From assembly GCA_947632495.1 (NCBI GenBank), contig CANRPL010000015.1, positions 1-22,633 on the forward strand: 22,633 nt of DNA. The letters run 5' to 3'. Position 1 is the stretch's first letter. Every line of letters starts with the position of its first letter. This stretch comes from an uncultured Bacilli bacterium (GTDB lineage: Bacteria; Bacillota_I; Bacilli_A; RF39; UBA660). The notes beneath the pieces are model-generated. The model did not search any database and was not told where the DNA came from. It saw only the letters and a list, made by a program, of their open reading frames with translations. The position numbers were made by a program, and so were the translations under genes. Below, in pieces: positions 14,633-21,243 of this stretch.

Positions 14633-15388
14633 ATGTTATTAGAAAACAAAGTTGCACTAGTAACAGGTGGTGGCCAAGGTATTGGTGAAGCCATCGCAAA
14701 ATGTTACGCTAAAGCAGGAGCTAAAGTAGTTGTTGTAGATTATAATGAAGAAACAGCTACTAAAGTCGCTAATGAAATTAAAGCTAGTGGTGGTGAAGCA
14801 GTACCATTTAAAGCTGATGTTACAAAAGCTAACGAAGTTGAAGCTATGGTTAAGTTTACTTTAGATACCTATGGTAAATTAGATTGTGCTTGTAACAATG
14901 CTGGTAAATCAAGCGCTACAATTAATCTCGTTGATACACCAGTTGAAAATTTTGATGAAGTAATTGATTTAGATGTTCGTGGTGTTTTCTACTGTTGTAA
15001 GGAAGAAATTAAAGCTATGCACCTAAATGGTAGTGGTTCTATCGTCAATATTTCTTCAACATCAGGTATATTAGGTAATCCTGGTATTGTTCCATATAAT
15101 ACTAGTAAACATGCTGTTTTAGGTTTAACTAAATCAGTAGCGTTAGAAGAATGTAAAAATAATATTCGTATTAACGCTGTATGTCCTGGCGTTACAGAAA
15201 CACCACTTATTAAAGGGGTTAGAGATAATGATCCTGCTACTTATCAGCTATTCTGTACGCAAATACCATTAGGACGTCTTGCTAATCCAGAAGAAATAGG
15301 TAATGTTGTTCTATTCTTATCTAGTGATATGGCTTCTTATATGGTTGGTGCTACAGTCGTTGTTGATGGTGGTGTAACAATCGAATAA
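14633..15388 (+). CDS. Short-chain dehydrogenase/reductase, NAD-type
   Basis: This is a 251-residue classical SDR oxidoreductase. The dinucleotide loop is TGGGQGIG (11-18), and the fold motif is NNAG (88-91). The catalytic set is Ser at 141-142, Tyr155 and Lys159 (YNTSK). The PG motif at about 184 and the C-terminal VVDGG motif are also present. Asp36 ends the second beta strand, which in this family favours NAD(H) over NADP(H). The sequence lies near FabG-like, hydroxysteroid and sugar-alcohol dehydrogenases; it is not FabG itself by cofactor residue or by context, since no fatty-acid genes are near. The substrate cannot be read. It is a single gene with a strong ribosome site and its own terminator, suggesting high expression. 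Confidence 0.93.
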   Translation: MLLENKVALVTGGGQGIGEAIAKCYAKAGAKVVVVDYNEETATKVANEIKASGGEAVPFKADVTKANEVEAMVKFTLDTYGKLDCACNNAGKSSATINLVDTPVENFDEVIDLDVRGVFYCCKEEIKAMHLNGSGSIVNISSTSGILGNPGIVPYNTSKHAVLGLTKSVALEECKNNIRINAVCPGVTETPLIKGVRDNDPATYQLFCTQIPLGRLANPEEIGNVVLFLSSDMASYMVGATVVVDGGVTIE

Positions 15389-15394
15389 CAAATT

Positions 15395-15418
15395 AAAAAA
15401 CCATTATATGGTTTTTTG
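15395..15418 (+). terminator. Terminator after the SDR gene
   Basis: AAAAAACCAT/ATGGTTTTTT (15395-15404 with 15408-15417) has a 3-base loop. It is immediately followed by the TATAAT of the next gene. Confidence 0.85.
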
Positions 15419-15421
15419 TTA

Positions 15422-15427
15422 TATAAT
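15422..15427 (+). promoter_or_regulatory. -10 box before the cyclophilin-like gene
   Basis: TATAAT lies five bases after the SDR terminator stem. No -35 box is recognisable, because that position is occupied by the terminator stem. Confidence 0.45.
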
Positions 15428-15446
15428 AAGTAGGAAGGTGTTTATA

Positions 15447-15959
15447 ATGAAAAAAGTAATCTTAATTTCTTTCATCATCATCATATTCATAATAATTTTA
15501 TTATTTAGCCTACCCCACAAACAGTCGCAGGAAAAGCCAAAGGTTCAAGATGACCAATCACAGGAAAATACGAATTCTAAAGTTGAGGAAGAAAAGATGA
15601 ATTACGATTTATTGATTGAAGTAAACGGTGAAAATTTAATTTTTGAACTTGAAGATAATGTCGCTACTAAAGCATTAATTGATAAATTAAAAGAAAACAA
15701 GATAACAATTAAAGCATCCGATTATGGCTCTTTTGAAAAAGTAGGTTCTCTAGGGTTTAGTTTACCAACTAATGATAAACAAATTAAAACGGTACCTGGT
15801 GATCTAATGTTATATCAGGGTAATCAAATAACACTTTTTTATCACAACAATGAATGGAGTTACACCAAAATAGGGCATATAAAAAATAAAACCACTTCTG
15901 AATTGCAAGAAATTCTAGGAAGTGGCAATGTCGTTATGGTTTTGTCATTAACAAATTAA
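15447..15959 (+). CDS. Membrane-anchored cyclophilin-like fold protein
   Basis: This is a 170-residue protein with one N-terminal TM anchor (about 4-22, no lipobox cysteine) and a polar Gln/Glu/Lys/Ser linker (about 23-50). A beta-rich exported domain (about 52-170) follows. The domain reads as the cyclophilin-like family (Cyclophil_like2): a LLIEVNGENLIFEL strand pair, TKALIDKL helix, GSLGFSLPTND, then the diagnostic GDLMLYQGNQITLFYH, and finally the LGSGNVVMVL end motif. These domains have the cyclophilin barrel but usually lack prolyl-isomerase residues; their role is unknown. AGGAAGGTG precedes the ATG at 15447. An open frame runs upstream to 15408 through the terminator, so the longer form is rejected. 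Confidence 0.85.
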   Translation: MKKVILISFIIIIFIIILLFSLPHKQSQEKPKVQDDQSQENTNSKVEEEKMNYDLLIEVNGENLIFELEDNVATKALIDKLKENKITIKASDYGSFEKVGSLGFSLPTNDKQIKTVPGDLMLYQGNQITLFYHNNEWSYTKIGHIKNKTTSELQEILGSGNVVMVLSLTN

Positions 15960-15989
15960 AAGATATCAACACATTGATATCTTTTAATT
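15954..15989. terminator. Bidirectional terminator between convergent genes
   Basis: A perfect 16-pair inverted repeat (15954-15969 with 15974-15989) has a CACA loop and A/T flanks on both sides. Both converging stop codons (15957-15959 plus, 15984-15986 minus) lie within the stem, so one hairpin ends both transcripts. Confidence 0.88.
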
Positions 15990-16484
15990 ATGAGTTTCAT
16001 TCTCAATACTATTAATAATATATTCTTTCGTTTCTATAAAAGATTTATCTAAAGCTATACCTAGTTCATTATATAAATACTTTTCAGCTTGTTCAAAATA
16101 TTTGGAATCTTTCTCACTTAACTTTTTCTTATCACGACTACGCGCTTGGTTTCTTAAATAAGAAGTTTTAATAATTCTTATTAGATCATCACGGTCACCA
16201 TGATATAGTAACTCTTTATAGGTACTTTCGATATTCTTATCGTTAATATTGGTTAAAGGTTCAATTGATTTAATTCTCTTAATAAGCTTTTCAGCTTCGT
16301 CTTTTGAGATAATGCTACGTAAATTATTTAAACGATTATTAATTGGTACATCAATAATTAGTGATTCATCGTCAATAGGCGTTAGGACATAGTAATCTTG
16401 ATTATTTATTTGTTGGTGTTTAATATCAATAATTTTGCACACATCTTTCTTATACATAACATAATCATTAATCTTAAACATCAT
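15984..16484 (-). CDS. CarD/CdnL-like RNA polymerase-binding regulator
   Basis: This is a 166-residue protein. Residues 3-55 form a CarD/TRCF-type RNA-polymerase-interaction domain: FKINDYVMYKKDVCKIIDI, then a YYVLTPIDDESLIIDVPINN strand set. Residues about 70-166 form a helical domain: IERLLKRI-like IKRIKSIEPL, then YKELLYHGDRDDLIRIIKTSY and SEKDSKYFEQAEKYLYNELG. That is the standard layout of short CarD proteins (CdnL, about 160 residues), which stabilise open promoter complexes, notably at rRNA promoters, or act as stress-linked regulators. The second domain usually contacts DNA through basic and aromatic residues; RNQARSRDKKK here is strongly basic. GGGAG lies seven bases before the first of two adjacent ATGs. 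Confidence 0.88.
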   Translation of the reverse strand: MMFKINDYVMYKKDVCKIIDIKHQQINNQDYYVLTPIDDESLIIDVPINNRLNNLRSIISKDEAEKLIKRIKSIEPLTNINDKNIESTYKELLYHGDRDDLIRIIKTSYLRNQARSRDKKKLSEKDSKYFEQAEKYLYNELGIALDKSFIETKEYIINSIENETHN

Positions 16485-16565
16485 TAACCGTCTCCCATAT
16501 TAATTTTAACAAAAAAAAATTTTTTTCGTAAGTTTTAATTTTATTACTCCAATATATTATTATGT

Positions 16566-16571
16566 TATAAT
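16566..16571 (+). promoter_or_regulatory. -10 box before the sirtuin operon
   Basis: A perfect TATAAT lies 21 bases before the sirtuin start, in the 108-base gap between the divergent carD-like gene and the sirtuin gene. The -35 position (16543-16548, ATTACT) is weak. The rest of the gap is A/T-rich with runs of A and T at 16511-16526. Confidence 0.5.
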
Positions 16572-16592
16572 AATGGTGAAAAAGGTGAGAAA

Positions 16593-17315
16593 ATGGAAAA
16601 TAAAATAGAGCAACTTAAAAAAATGATTAATGATAGTAATAACATCGTCTTTTTTGGTGGGGCTGGGGTATCAACTGAAAGTGGCATCCCAGATTTTAGA
16701 AGTAAAGATGGGTTATATAATCAACATTATAAATATCCACCAGAAGAAATATTAAGCCATACTTTCTTTATGAAACACATGAATGAATTCTATACTTTTT
16801 ATAAAGATAAATTAAATAGTTTAAAATATAAGCCTAATATAACTCACCTAAAACTAGCCAAGCTAGAACATCAAGGTAAACTAAAGGCTATTGTAACCCA
16901 AAATATCGATGGACTACATCAAAAAGCTGGCTCTAAAGTAGTTTATGAATTACATGGTAGTGTCTTAAGAAACTATTGTATGAAATGTAATAAGTTTTAT
17001 GATGCTGATTATGTTTTTAATAGTGAAGGAATTCCTAGATGTAATTGTGGTGGAGTCATAAAACCTGATGTTGTTCTTTATGAAGAAGGGCTTGATGATA
17101 CAACCGTTAATAACTCTATTACAGCTATTGAAAAAGCAGATATGTTAATTGTCGCAGGTACTTCTTTAATGGTTTATCCAGCTAGTGGTCTAATTAATTA
17201 TTTTAAAGGTAAATATCTAGTACTAATTAACCGTTCTAGTACTCCTTATGACCATATGGCTGATTTAGTTATTAATGCTTCTTTAGGAGAAGTATTTAAA
17301 CAAATAATTGATTAA
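16593..17315 (+). CDS. cobB: NAD-dependent protein deacylase (sirtuin)
   Basis: This 240-residue Sir2-family enzyme removes acyl groups from lysine using NAD+, giving nicotinamide and O-acyl-ADP-ribose. All key motifs are present: GAGVSTESGIPDFRS (23-37) for NAD binding, TQNIDGLH (102-109) and the catalytic His121 (ELHGS). A structural zinc site is formed by Cys129, Cys132, Cys150 and Cys152, and GTSLMVYP with a terminal INRS segment completes the Rossmann fold. The length is typical of bacterial sirtuins. AAAGGTGAG precedes the ATG. Downstream genes start 12 and 28 bases after the stop of each predecessor, suggesting an operon with the MBL and Nudix hydrolases; no terminator lies between them. 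Confidence 0.96.
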   Translation: MENKIEQLKKMINDSNNIVFFGGAGVSTESGIPDFRSKDGLYNQHYKYPPEEILSHTFFMKHMNEFYTFYKDKLNSLKYKPNITHLKLAKLEHQGKLKAIVTQNIDGLHQKAGSKVVYELHGSVLRNYCMKCNKFYDADYVFNSEGIPRCNCGGVIKPDVVLYEEGLDDTTVNNSITAIEKADMLIVAGTSLMVYPASGLINYFKGKYLVLINRSSTPYDHMADLVINASLGEVFKQIID

Positions 17316-17327
17316 TAGGTGATGATA

Positions 17328-18200
17328 ATGGAACTAGAAAAAATTGGTGAAAAAACATATTATTTAAAAAATCCTACTAATATAGGAATATATAAAGTTG
17401 ATGATGATAATGTCTATCTTATTGATACAGGAAACGATAAAGATGCGGGAAGAAAAATCTTAAAGATAATTGAAGAACAAGGTTGGCATATTAAAGGTAT
17501 TATCAATACCCACTCTAATGCCGATCACATTGGTGGAAATAAAATAATTCAAGACCGAACTGACTGTGTCATTTTAGGAAATAAAATCGAAAAATGCTTT
17601 ACTGAATATCCCCTTCTCGAACCCTCTTTTCTCTATGGAGGACATCCTTTTAAAGATTTAAGAAACAAATTTTTATTAGCTAAAGAATCTAACGTTATCT
17701 CAATTGAAGATAACTTACCGGAAGGGCTAGAATATTTCACCTTAAAAGGGCACTTCTTTGATATGATTGGTATTAAGACATGTGATGATGTTTACTTTAT
17801 AGCTGATTCGCTATTTAGTGAAGATACGATAACCAAATATCATTTATTCTTTATATATGATATTAGAGAATATCTTAATACCCTTGACTTTCTTAATACT
17901 TTAAATGGAAAATTATATGTTCCATCCCATGGTCTTGTGACCGATAATATTAAATCTTTAATAGATTTAAATCGTCATAAAATTAAGGAAATAACTGATA
18001 AAATTTATCAAATATGTAGTGAAGAAATTACTTTTGAAAATATTTTAAAAAGAATCTTTGATGAATATGGCTTAACCATGAATCCTAATCAATATGTACT
18101 AATTGGTAGTACAATAAAATCTTATTTATCATACTTATATGATGAAAATAAACTAAAGTATGAATTTAAAGATAATCAAATGTTTTGGAAACAAGGATAA
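17328..18200 (+). CDS. MBL-fold metallo-hydrolase
   Basis: This is a 290-residue metallo-beta-lactamase-fold hydrolase with no signal peptide. Visible metal-site elements are THSNADHIGG (61-70), His142 in LKGHFFDM, Asp160 in FIADSL and His201 in VPSHG. The signature HxHxDH reads HSNADH, with Asn64 at the second His. This variant occurs in a subgroup of Bacillota MBL proteins and may shift metal preference. The C-terminal 85 residues form an added helical domain (KIKEITDKIYQI, ILKRIFDEYG). The substrate is unknown; glyoxalase II, lactonase and nuclease relatives share the fold. The ATG at 17328 follows AGGTGAT; the in-frame GTG at 17319 and ATG at 17322 overlap that site. It is the second gene of the sirtuin operon. 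Confidence 0.87.
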   Translation: MELEKIGEKTYYLKNPTNIGIYKVDDDNVYLIDTGNDKDAGRKILKIIEEQGWHIKGIINTHSNADHIGGNKIIQDRTDCVILGNKIEKCFTEYPLLEPSFLYGGHPFKDLRNKFLLAKESNVISIEDNLPEGLEYFTLKGHFFDMIGIKTCDDVYFIADSLFSEDTITKYHLFFIYDIREYLNTLDFLNTLNGKLYVPSHGLVTDNIKSLIDLNRHKIKEITDKIYQICSEEITFENILKRIFDEYGLTMNPNQYVLIGSTIKSYLSYLYDENKLKYEFKDNQMFWKQG

Positions 18201-18228
18201 TTAAAAAAGGAAGAAGGAATAATGAGAT

Positions 18229-18654
18229 ATGAACAAATTTAAAGAAATAAGACCTATTGTTCTTGGTATCGCAAAAAGAGGAAATAAAATATTAGTTAGT
18301 GAAGGATATGATAAAGTAACAAAGGAAGTATTTTACCGAAGTATAGGTGGTGGCATTGAATTTCTAGAAGAAAGTAAAGATGCTTTAAAAAGAGAATTTA
18401 AAGAAGAGCTTAATATCGATATAACGGTAGGTAAATTTTTAGGCATTGTCGAAAACATATTTACTTATAACGGAAAAAAAGCACATGAATTAATATTATT
18501 TTATAACGTTGATATCATGGATGAAGATTATAAAGAATCTTATCATATAGTTGATGACAATAACGAAACTGATGCCACATGGATCGATATCGATAAATTT
18601 ATAAACAAAGAGCTAAAAATATATCCAGAGCAAGTATTTAAATTTTTAAATTAG
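18229..18654 (+). CDS. Nudix hydrolase
   Basis: This is a 141-residue Nudix protein. The Nudix box runs from GGIEFLEESKDALKR through EFKEELNI (about 41-63): G, then E five residues on, and REFKEE with the metal-binding glutamates intact. Asn replaces the usual Gly near the end of the box. The fold is otherwise the typical 135-150-residue size, with beta strands FLGIVENIFTYNGKKAHELI and a terminal WIDIDKF. It cleaves a nucleoside diphosphate linked to another group; the substrate cannot be read. Third place behind a sirtuin makes ADP-ribose or its acyl derivatives reasonable candidates (inference). An out-of-frame ATG seven bases upstream (18222) begins a six-codon open frame overlapping this start. 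A terminator follows. Confidence 0.92.
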   Translation: MNKFKEIRPIVLGIAKRGNKILVSEGYDKVTKEVFYRSIGGGIEFLEESKDALKREFKEELNIDITVGKFLGIVENIFTYNGKKAHELILFYNVDIMDEDYKESYHIVDDNNETDATWIDIDKFINKELKIYPEQVFKFLN

Positions 18655-18659
18655 ATAGT

Positions 18660-18691
18660 TAAAGCAAACTCTATATGAGATTTGCTTTTTC
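18660..18691 (+). terminator. Terminator of the sirtuin-MBL-Nudix operon
   Basis: AAAGCAAACTC pairs with GAG-A-TTTGCTTT (18661-18688 region, one bulged A, TATAT loop), followed by a T-run. It begins six bases past the Nudix stop. Confidence 0.82.
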
Positions 18692-18696
18692 TTTGA

Positions 18697-18718
18697 TATA
18701 ATATTTGTGATATATAAT
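18697..18718 (+). promoter_or_regulatory. Two candidate -10 boxes before the deacylase gene
   Basis: TATAAT occurs twice, at 18697-18702 and 18713-18718. Neither has a convincing -35 box at 17 bases, since the terminator occupies that region. The second lies 27 bases before the start codon. Confidence 0.4.
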
Positions 18719-18744
18719 ATTTTAAATAACTCGAAAGGGCTTTT

Positions 18745-19236
18745 ATGAATAGACAAGAAGTATATGATTTTATAAAAAAGAAAAAGATATGGTATGAAAT
18801 TACAGAGCATAAAGCTGTTTATAATATGCAAGAACTAAATGACATCAATTTACCCTATAAAGAAGATGACGGGAAAAATCTTTTTGTTAGGGATGATAAA
18901 AAAAGAAACTATTATTTAATAACCCTTAAAGGGGATAAAAAAATAGATTTGAAATCTTTTAGTGATAATTATCACACACGTCGTTTAAGCTTTGCTAGCG
19001 AAAATGATCTGATAAACATTCTTAATCTAAAGCCAGGATCTGTAACGCCATTAGGGTTATTAAATGATAAAGATTTAAAAGTTACTTTCTATTTAGATGA
19101 AGATTTTTTTAATGGATCTGGTATTATTGGCGTTCATCCTAATGATAATACAGCAACACTTTGGCTAAAAGCTTTAGATTTAGTAAGTATTATTAAAGAA
19201 CATGGTAACCAAGTAAACATTATAAAAATAAACTAG
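18745..19236 (+). CDS. YbaK/ProX-type aminoacyl-tRNA deacylase
   Basis: This is a 163-residue protein of the prolyl-tRNA-synthetase editing-domain family (YbaK/ProX/PrdX). Family wording is seen in ITEHKAVYNMQEL (19-31), KNLFVRDDKKRNYYLITLKG (44-63), RRLSFASENDLINILNLKPG (79-98) and SVTPLGLLND; GIIGVHPNDNTATLWL near the end carries the conserved substrate-pocket region. Free-standing members hydrolyse mischarged tRNA such as Ala-tRNA-Pro, keeping translation accurate in the cytoplasm. The Lys in the YLITLKG strand fits the family's key lysine. The ATG follows AAAGGGC. A small membrane protein follows 14 bases after the stop, so they may be co-transcribed. Confidence 0.92.
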   Translation: MNRQEVYDFIKKKKIWYEITEHKAVYNMQELNDINLPYKEDDGKNLFVRDDKKRNYYLITLKGDKKIDLKSFSDNYHTRRLSFASENDLINILNLKPGSVTPLGLLNDKDLKVTFYLDEDFFNGSGIIGVHPNDNTATLWLKALDLVSIIKEHGNQVNIIKIN

Positions 19237-19250
19237 TAAAGAGGTATATT

Positions 19251-19688
19251 ATGAAGAAATTAATGGATATATTATCGTCACTTTTTAGAAGTATACTAAT
19301 ATTATGGATACCCATTTTATTAATTGAAGAGACATTTTTATATGAATATATTAGTTATTATGGATTATTTATTATTTCCATAATTGCCGCTATCATATGT
19401 TTAATTATTTATATTAAAAAATGTAAAAAGATAACTAAAATAAATTGCTATCTATATAATATCGTTAACACGATATCTATAGCAGTCACTAATATTGCAT
19501 TAGGATATTTATTTTTCTACTTTATTGACAAAGGAATATTTCATCAATGTGGTGGTACAGGATGGGATTGCTTTTTATTTGGAATAGAGTATATATTTAT
19601 AGGATTTGAATATGCTGCTTTATCTTTATGTATACTAGTAATATGGTTATTCATAAGACTAATTAAACACATAATTGCTAAAAAATAA
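19251..19688 (+). CDS. Small four-TM membrane protein of unknown function
   Basis: This is a 145-residue protein with about four TM helices: roughly 15-30, 36-52, 70-92 and 115-138. A basic cytoplasmic loop KKCKKITK lies between the second and third, and a short exposed loop FHQCGGTGWDCFLFG (about 97-111) sits between the third and fourth. The two loop cysteines could pair. I do not recognise the family. AGAGG precedes the ATG, and the gap from the deacylase stop is 14 bases, which suggests readthrough from the deacylase promoter. No clear terminator follows; the region beyond holds the inverted repeat at 19707-19744. Confidence 0.75.
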   Translation: MKKLMDILSSLFRSILILWIPILLIEETFLYEYISYYGLFIISIIAAIICLIIYIKKCKKITKINCYLYNIVNTISIAVTNIALGYLFFYFIDKGIFHQCGGTGWDCFLFGIEYIFIGFEYAALSLCILVIWLFIRLIKHIIAKK

Positions 19689-19706
19689 TGTTAAAATGTT
19701 TTATAT

Positions 19707-19744
19707 ATGGTTGCTTTTATAATTAGTAATATAAAAGTAAACCA
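19707..19744. repeat. Interrupted inverted repeat before the Xre gene
   Basis: ATGGTT (19707-19712) pairs with AACCAT (19739-19744), and CTTTTATA (19714-19721) with TATAAAAG (19730-19737), with a small internal loop and no T-run after it. It lies in the 116-base gap before the Xre-type regulator. A short direct repeat AATAATGTT flanks it (19684-19692 and 19760-19768). It may be an operator or a transcript hairpin; I cannot tell which. Confidence 0.4.
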
Positions 19745-19775
19745 TTGGTATGTTTAAAAAATAATGTTTAACTGG

Positions 19776-19781
19776 TATAGT
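19776..19781 (+). promoter_or_regulatory. Possible -10 box of the Xre gene
   Basis: TATAGT lies 23 bases before the start codon, with TTTAAA (19753-19758) 17 bases upstream. Both are imperfect matches, so this is weak support. Confidence 0.35.
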
Positions 19782-19804
19782 TCTTCTTGAAAGGAGCAAG
19801 CGAT

Positions 19805-20311
19805 ATGAATCAAGAAAAAATTGGACAATTTATTGCTAAAGAAAGAAAATTAAAAGAGCTAACACAAGAAGAATTAGCTGAAAAACTAGGTATTACTAAA
19901 AATGCTGTAAGTAAATGGGAGCGAGGATTATGTCTAATGGATATGTCTTTACTTAAACCCCTTAGTGAAATATTAGGGGTAAGTATAAATGAAATCCTTG
20001 CTGGCGAAATAATAGAAAAAAAAGACATCGAAAAAAAGAGTGAGGAAAATATCATCAAGTTAACCGAATTAGTCAATTTAAAATCGATGAAATATGGTCT
20101 TATTGGCATGATGTTATTCTCCATTATTTTAATGCTAATTTCCTTTTTTAAAAACGAGCCTATGGCATCTATTGTTAGTTTGCTATGCGCTTATAACTGT
20201 GTCACTTTTTTAAGCCGTTATAAAATTAAAAGTGATAAAGCTGATTTAATGACTGGTATAATGTTTTTTATTGCAGTTATATGTAATACTATAGCTTTTA
20301 TATTATCCTAA
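19805..20311 (+). CDS. Xre-family regulator with C-terminal membrane helices
   Basis: This is a 168-residue protein. Residues 4-64 are a clear HTH_3/Cro-C1 DNA-binding domain: QEELAEKLGITKNAVSKWER (21-40) holds the two helix-turn-helix helices, followed by LSEILGVSINEILAGE (53-68). A charged linker (69-90) leads to about three TM helices (about 92-112, 116-135 and 148-168). Such membrane-tethered Xre proteins are common in Bacillota and may sense an envelope signal or hold their DNA site near the membrane. Likely autoregulation through the inverted repeat upstream is an inference. GGAGC precedes the ATG at 19805; a TTG at 19787 in frame lies before that site. An antisense open frame within it is a shadow. 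Confidence 0.9.
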   Translation: MNQEKIGQFIAKERKLKELTQEELAEKLGITKNAVSKWERGLCLMDMSLLKPLSEILGVSINEILAGEIIEKKDIEKKSEENIIKLTELVNLKSMKYGLIGMMLFSIILMLISFFKNEPMASIVSLLCAYNCVTFLSRYKIKSDKADLMTGIMFFIAVICNTIAFILS

Positions 20312-20322
20312 TCAAATATTGA

Positions 20323-20328
20323 TATAAT
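20323..20328 (+). promoter_or_regulatory. -10 box before the zinc-ribbon cluster
   Basis: A perfect TATAAT lies 12 bases after the Xre stop and 50 before the next start. No good -35 box is present at 17 bases (20300-20305, inside the Xre gene). The 67-base gap otherwise holds only the ribosome site. Confidence 0.5.
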
Positions 20329-20378
20329 AGCTAATGAAGAATTATGATATTTTAAAAAGATAGAATGTTAGGTGAATT

Positions 20379-21239
20379 ATGAAAAAAAATGAAGATATAT
20401 ATTGTTGGTATTGTGGTACCAAAAATACATTGCCTTCCAAAAAATGTAAAAAATGCAATGCCAAATTAGAAGAGAAAGATAGCCCCATTTTAAGATGGCT
20501 ATTCGGCGAAACTTTTAAAGATTATACGGGTAATTTTATAAGTAAAATTCTTTTTCTTATTCGTAATTTTTGTCACCTTCACCTTTATGGTTTTACCCTA
20601 ACTTTTGCTATTGCATTTACAATTACCAGTGCCATTACTAGTTACATATCACCTATCATCGAAGATCAAAAAGTCGAAAAAACAGCCCAAGAATATCGTG
20701 TAGAAAATAAGAAGGAGGAAGCTGTAAGTAAAAACCTTCATTGTGATGATGGTTTCACCCTAAAAGACAATATATGTTACAAAGAAGAAAAAATAAAAGC
20801 CGAAAAAAAGGAAACTTGTAACAATGGTTATTATCTAAATGGTAATAAATGTTACAGCAATAAAACATATAGTAAAAACGTCAGTTATAGTTGCGCTAAA
20901 ACAATTGCTAGCTATAAAGAGAATTATGGAGAAATTGATTATCCCTATACTCCTTATGATAAAAATCTAATATGCTTGACTAGTACTTATCGAAGTCAAA
21001 ATCATGCTTGTCAATATAATTTTGGTGATCAATCTTTTACAGATACTGGTTGTAATGCCATTTTAGGATATGAAAGACCAGCAATAAAGAAAGAAACTTG
21101 TCCTAGTGGTACAACTTCCATCGGTGACAAATGTCATAAAACAGAAGCAGTAAAAATAGACTATACTTGTCCAGATGGTTATAAAAAAGATGGAGAAAAT
21201 TGTATAAAAGTAACAGAAACAGAACCTACCAAGGAGTAA
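20379..21239 (+). CDS. Zinc-ribbon/TM protein with four CX10C extracellular modules
   Basis: This is a 286-residue protein. A cytoplasmic zinc ribbon uses Cys9, Cys12, Cys23 and Cys26. Residues about 30-65 form an amphipathic basic stretch, and one TM helix (about 70-92) leads outside. The exported part holds four short modules, each two cysteines exactly 11 residues apart: 122/133, 147/158, 241/252 and 264/275. They share the pattern C-(D/N/P)-(D/N/S)-G-(F/Y/T)-x5-C followed by Tyr, His or Ile and Lys. Between the second and third lies a 75-residue stretch with four more cysteines (172, 199, 211, 225). The constant spacing suggests disulfide-closed repeats resembling EGF-like or knottin modules. 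I do not recognise the family. AGGTGA precedes the ATG. It is followed in operon by a second zinc-ribbon protein. Confidence 0.82.
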   Translation: MKKNEDIYCWYCGTKNTLPSKKCKKCNAKLEEKDSPILRWLFGETFKDYTGNFISKILFLIRNFCHLHLYGFTLTFAIAFTITSAITSYISPIIEDQKVEKTAQEYRVENKKEEAVSKNLHCDDGFTLKDNICYKEEKIKAEKKETCNNGYYLNGNKCYSNKTYSKNVSYSCAKTIASYKENYGEIDYPYTPYDKNLICLTSTYRSQNHACQYNFGDQSFTDTGCNAILGYERPAIKKETCPSGTTSIGDKCHKTEAVKIDYTCPDGYKKDGENCIKVTETEPTKE

Positions 21240-21243
21240 AAAT

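Noticed and set aside
19810..20124. Antisense open frame inside the Xre gene
   Set aside because: The plus frame has an intact HTH domain; the antisense frame is a coding shadow.
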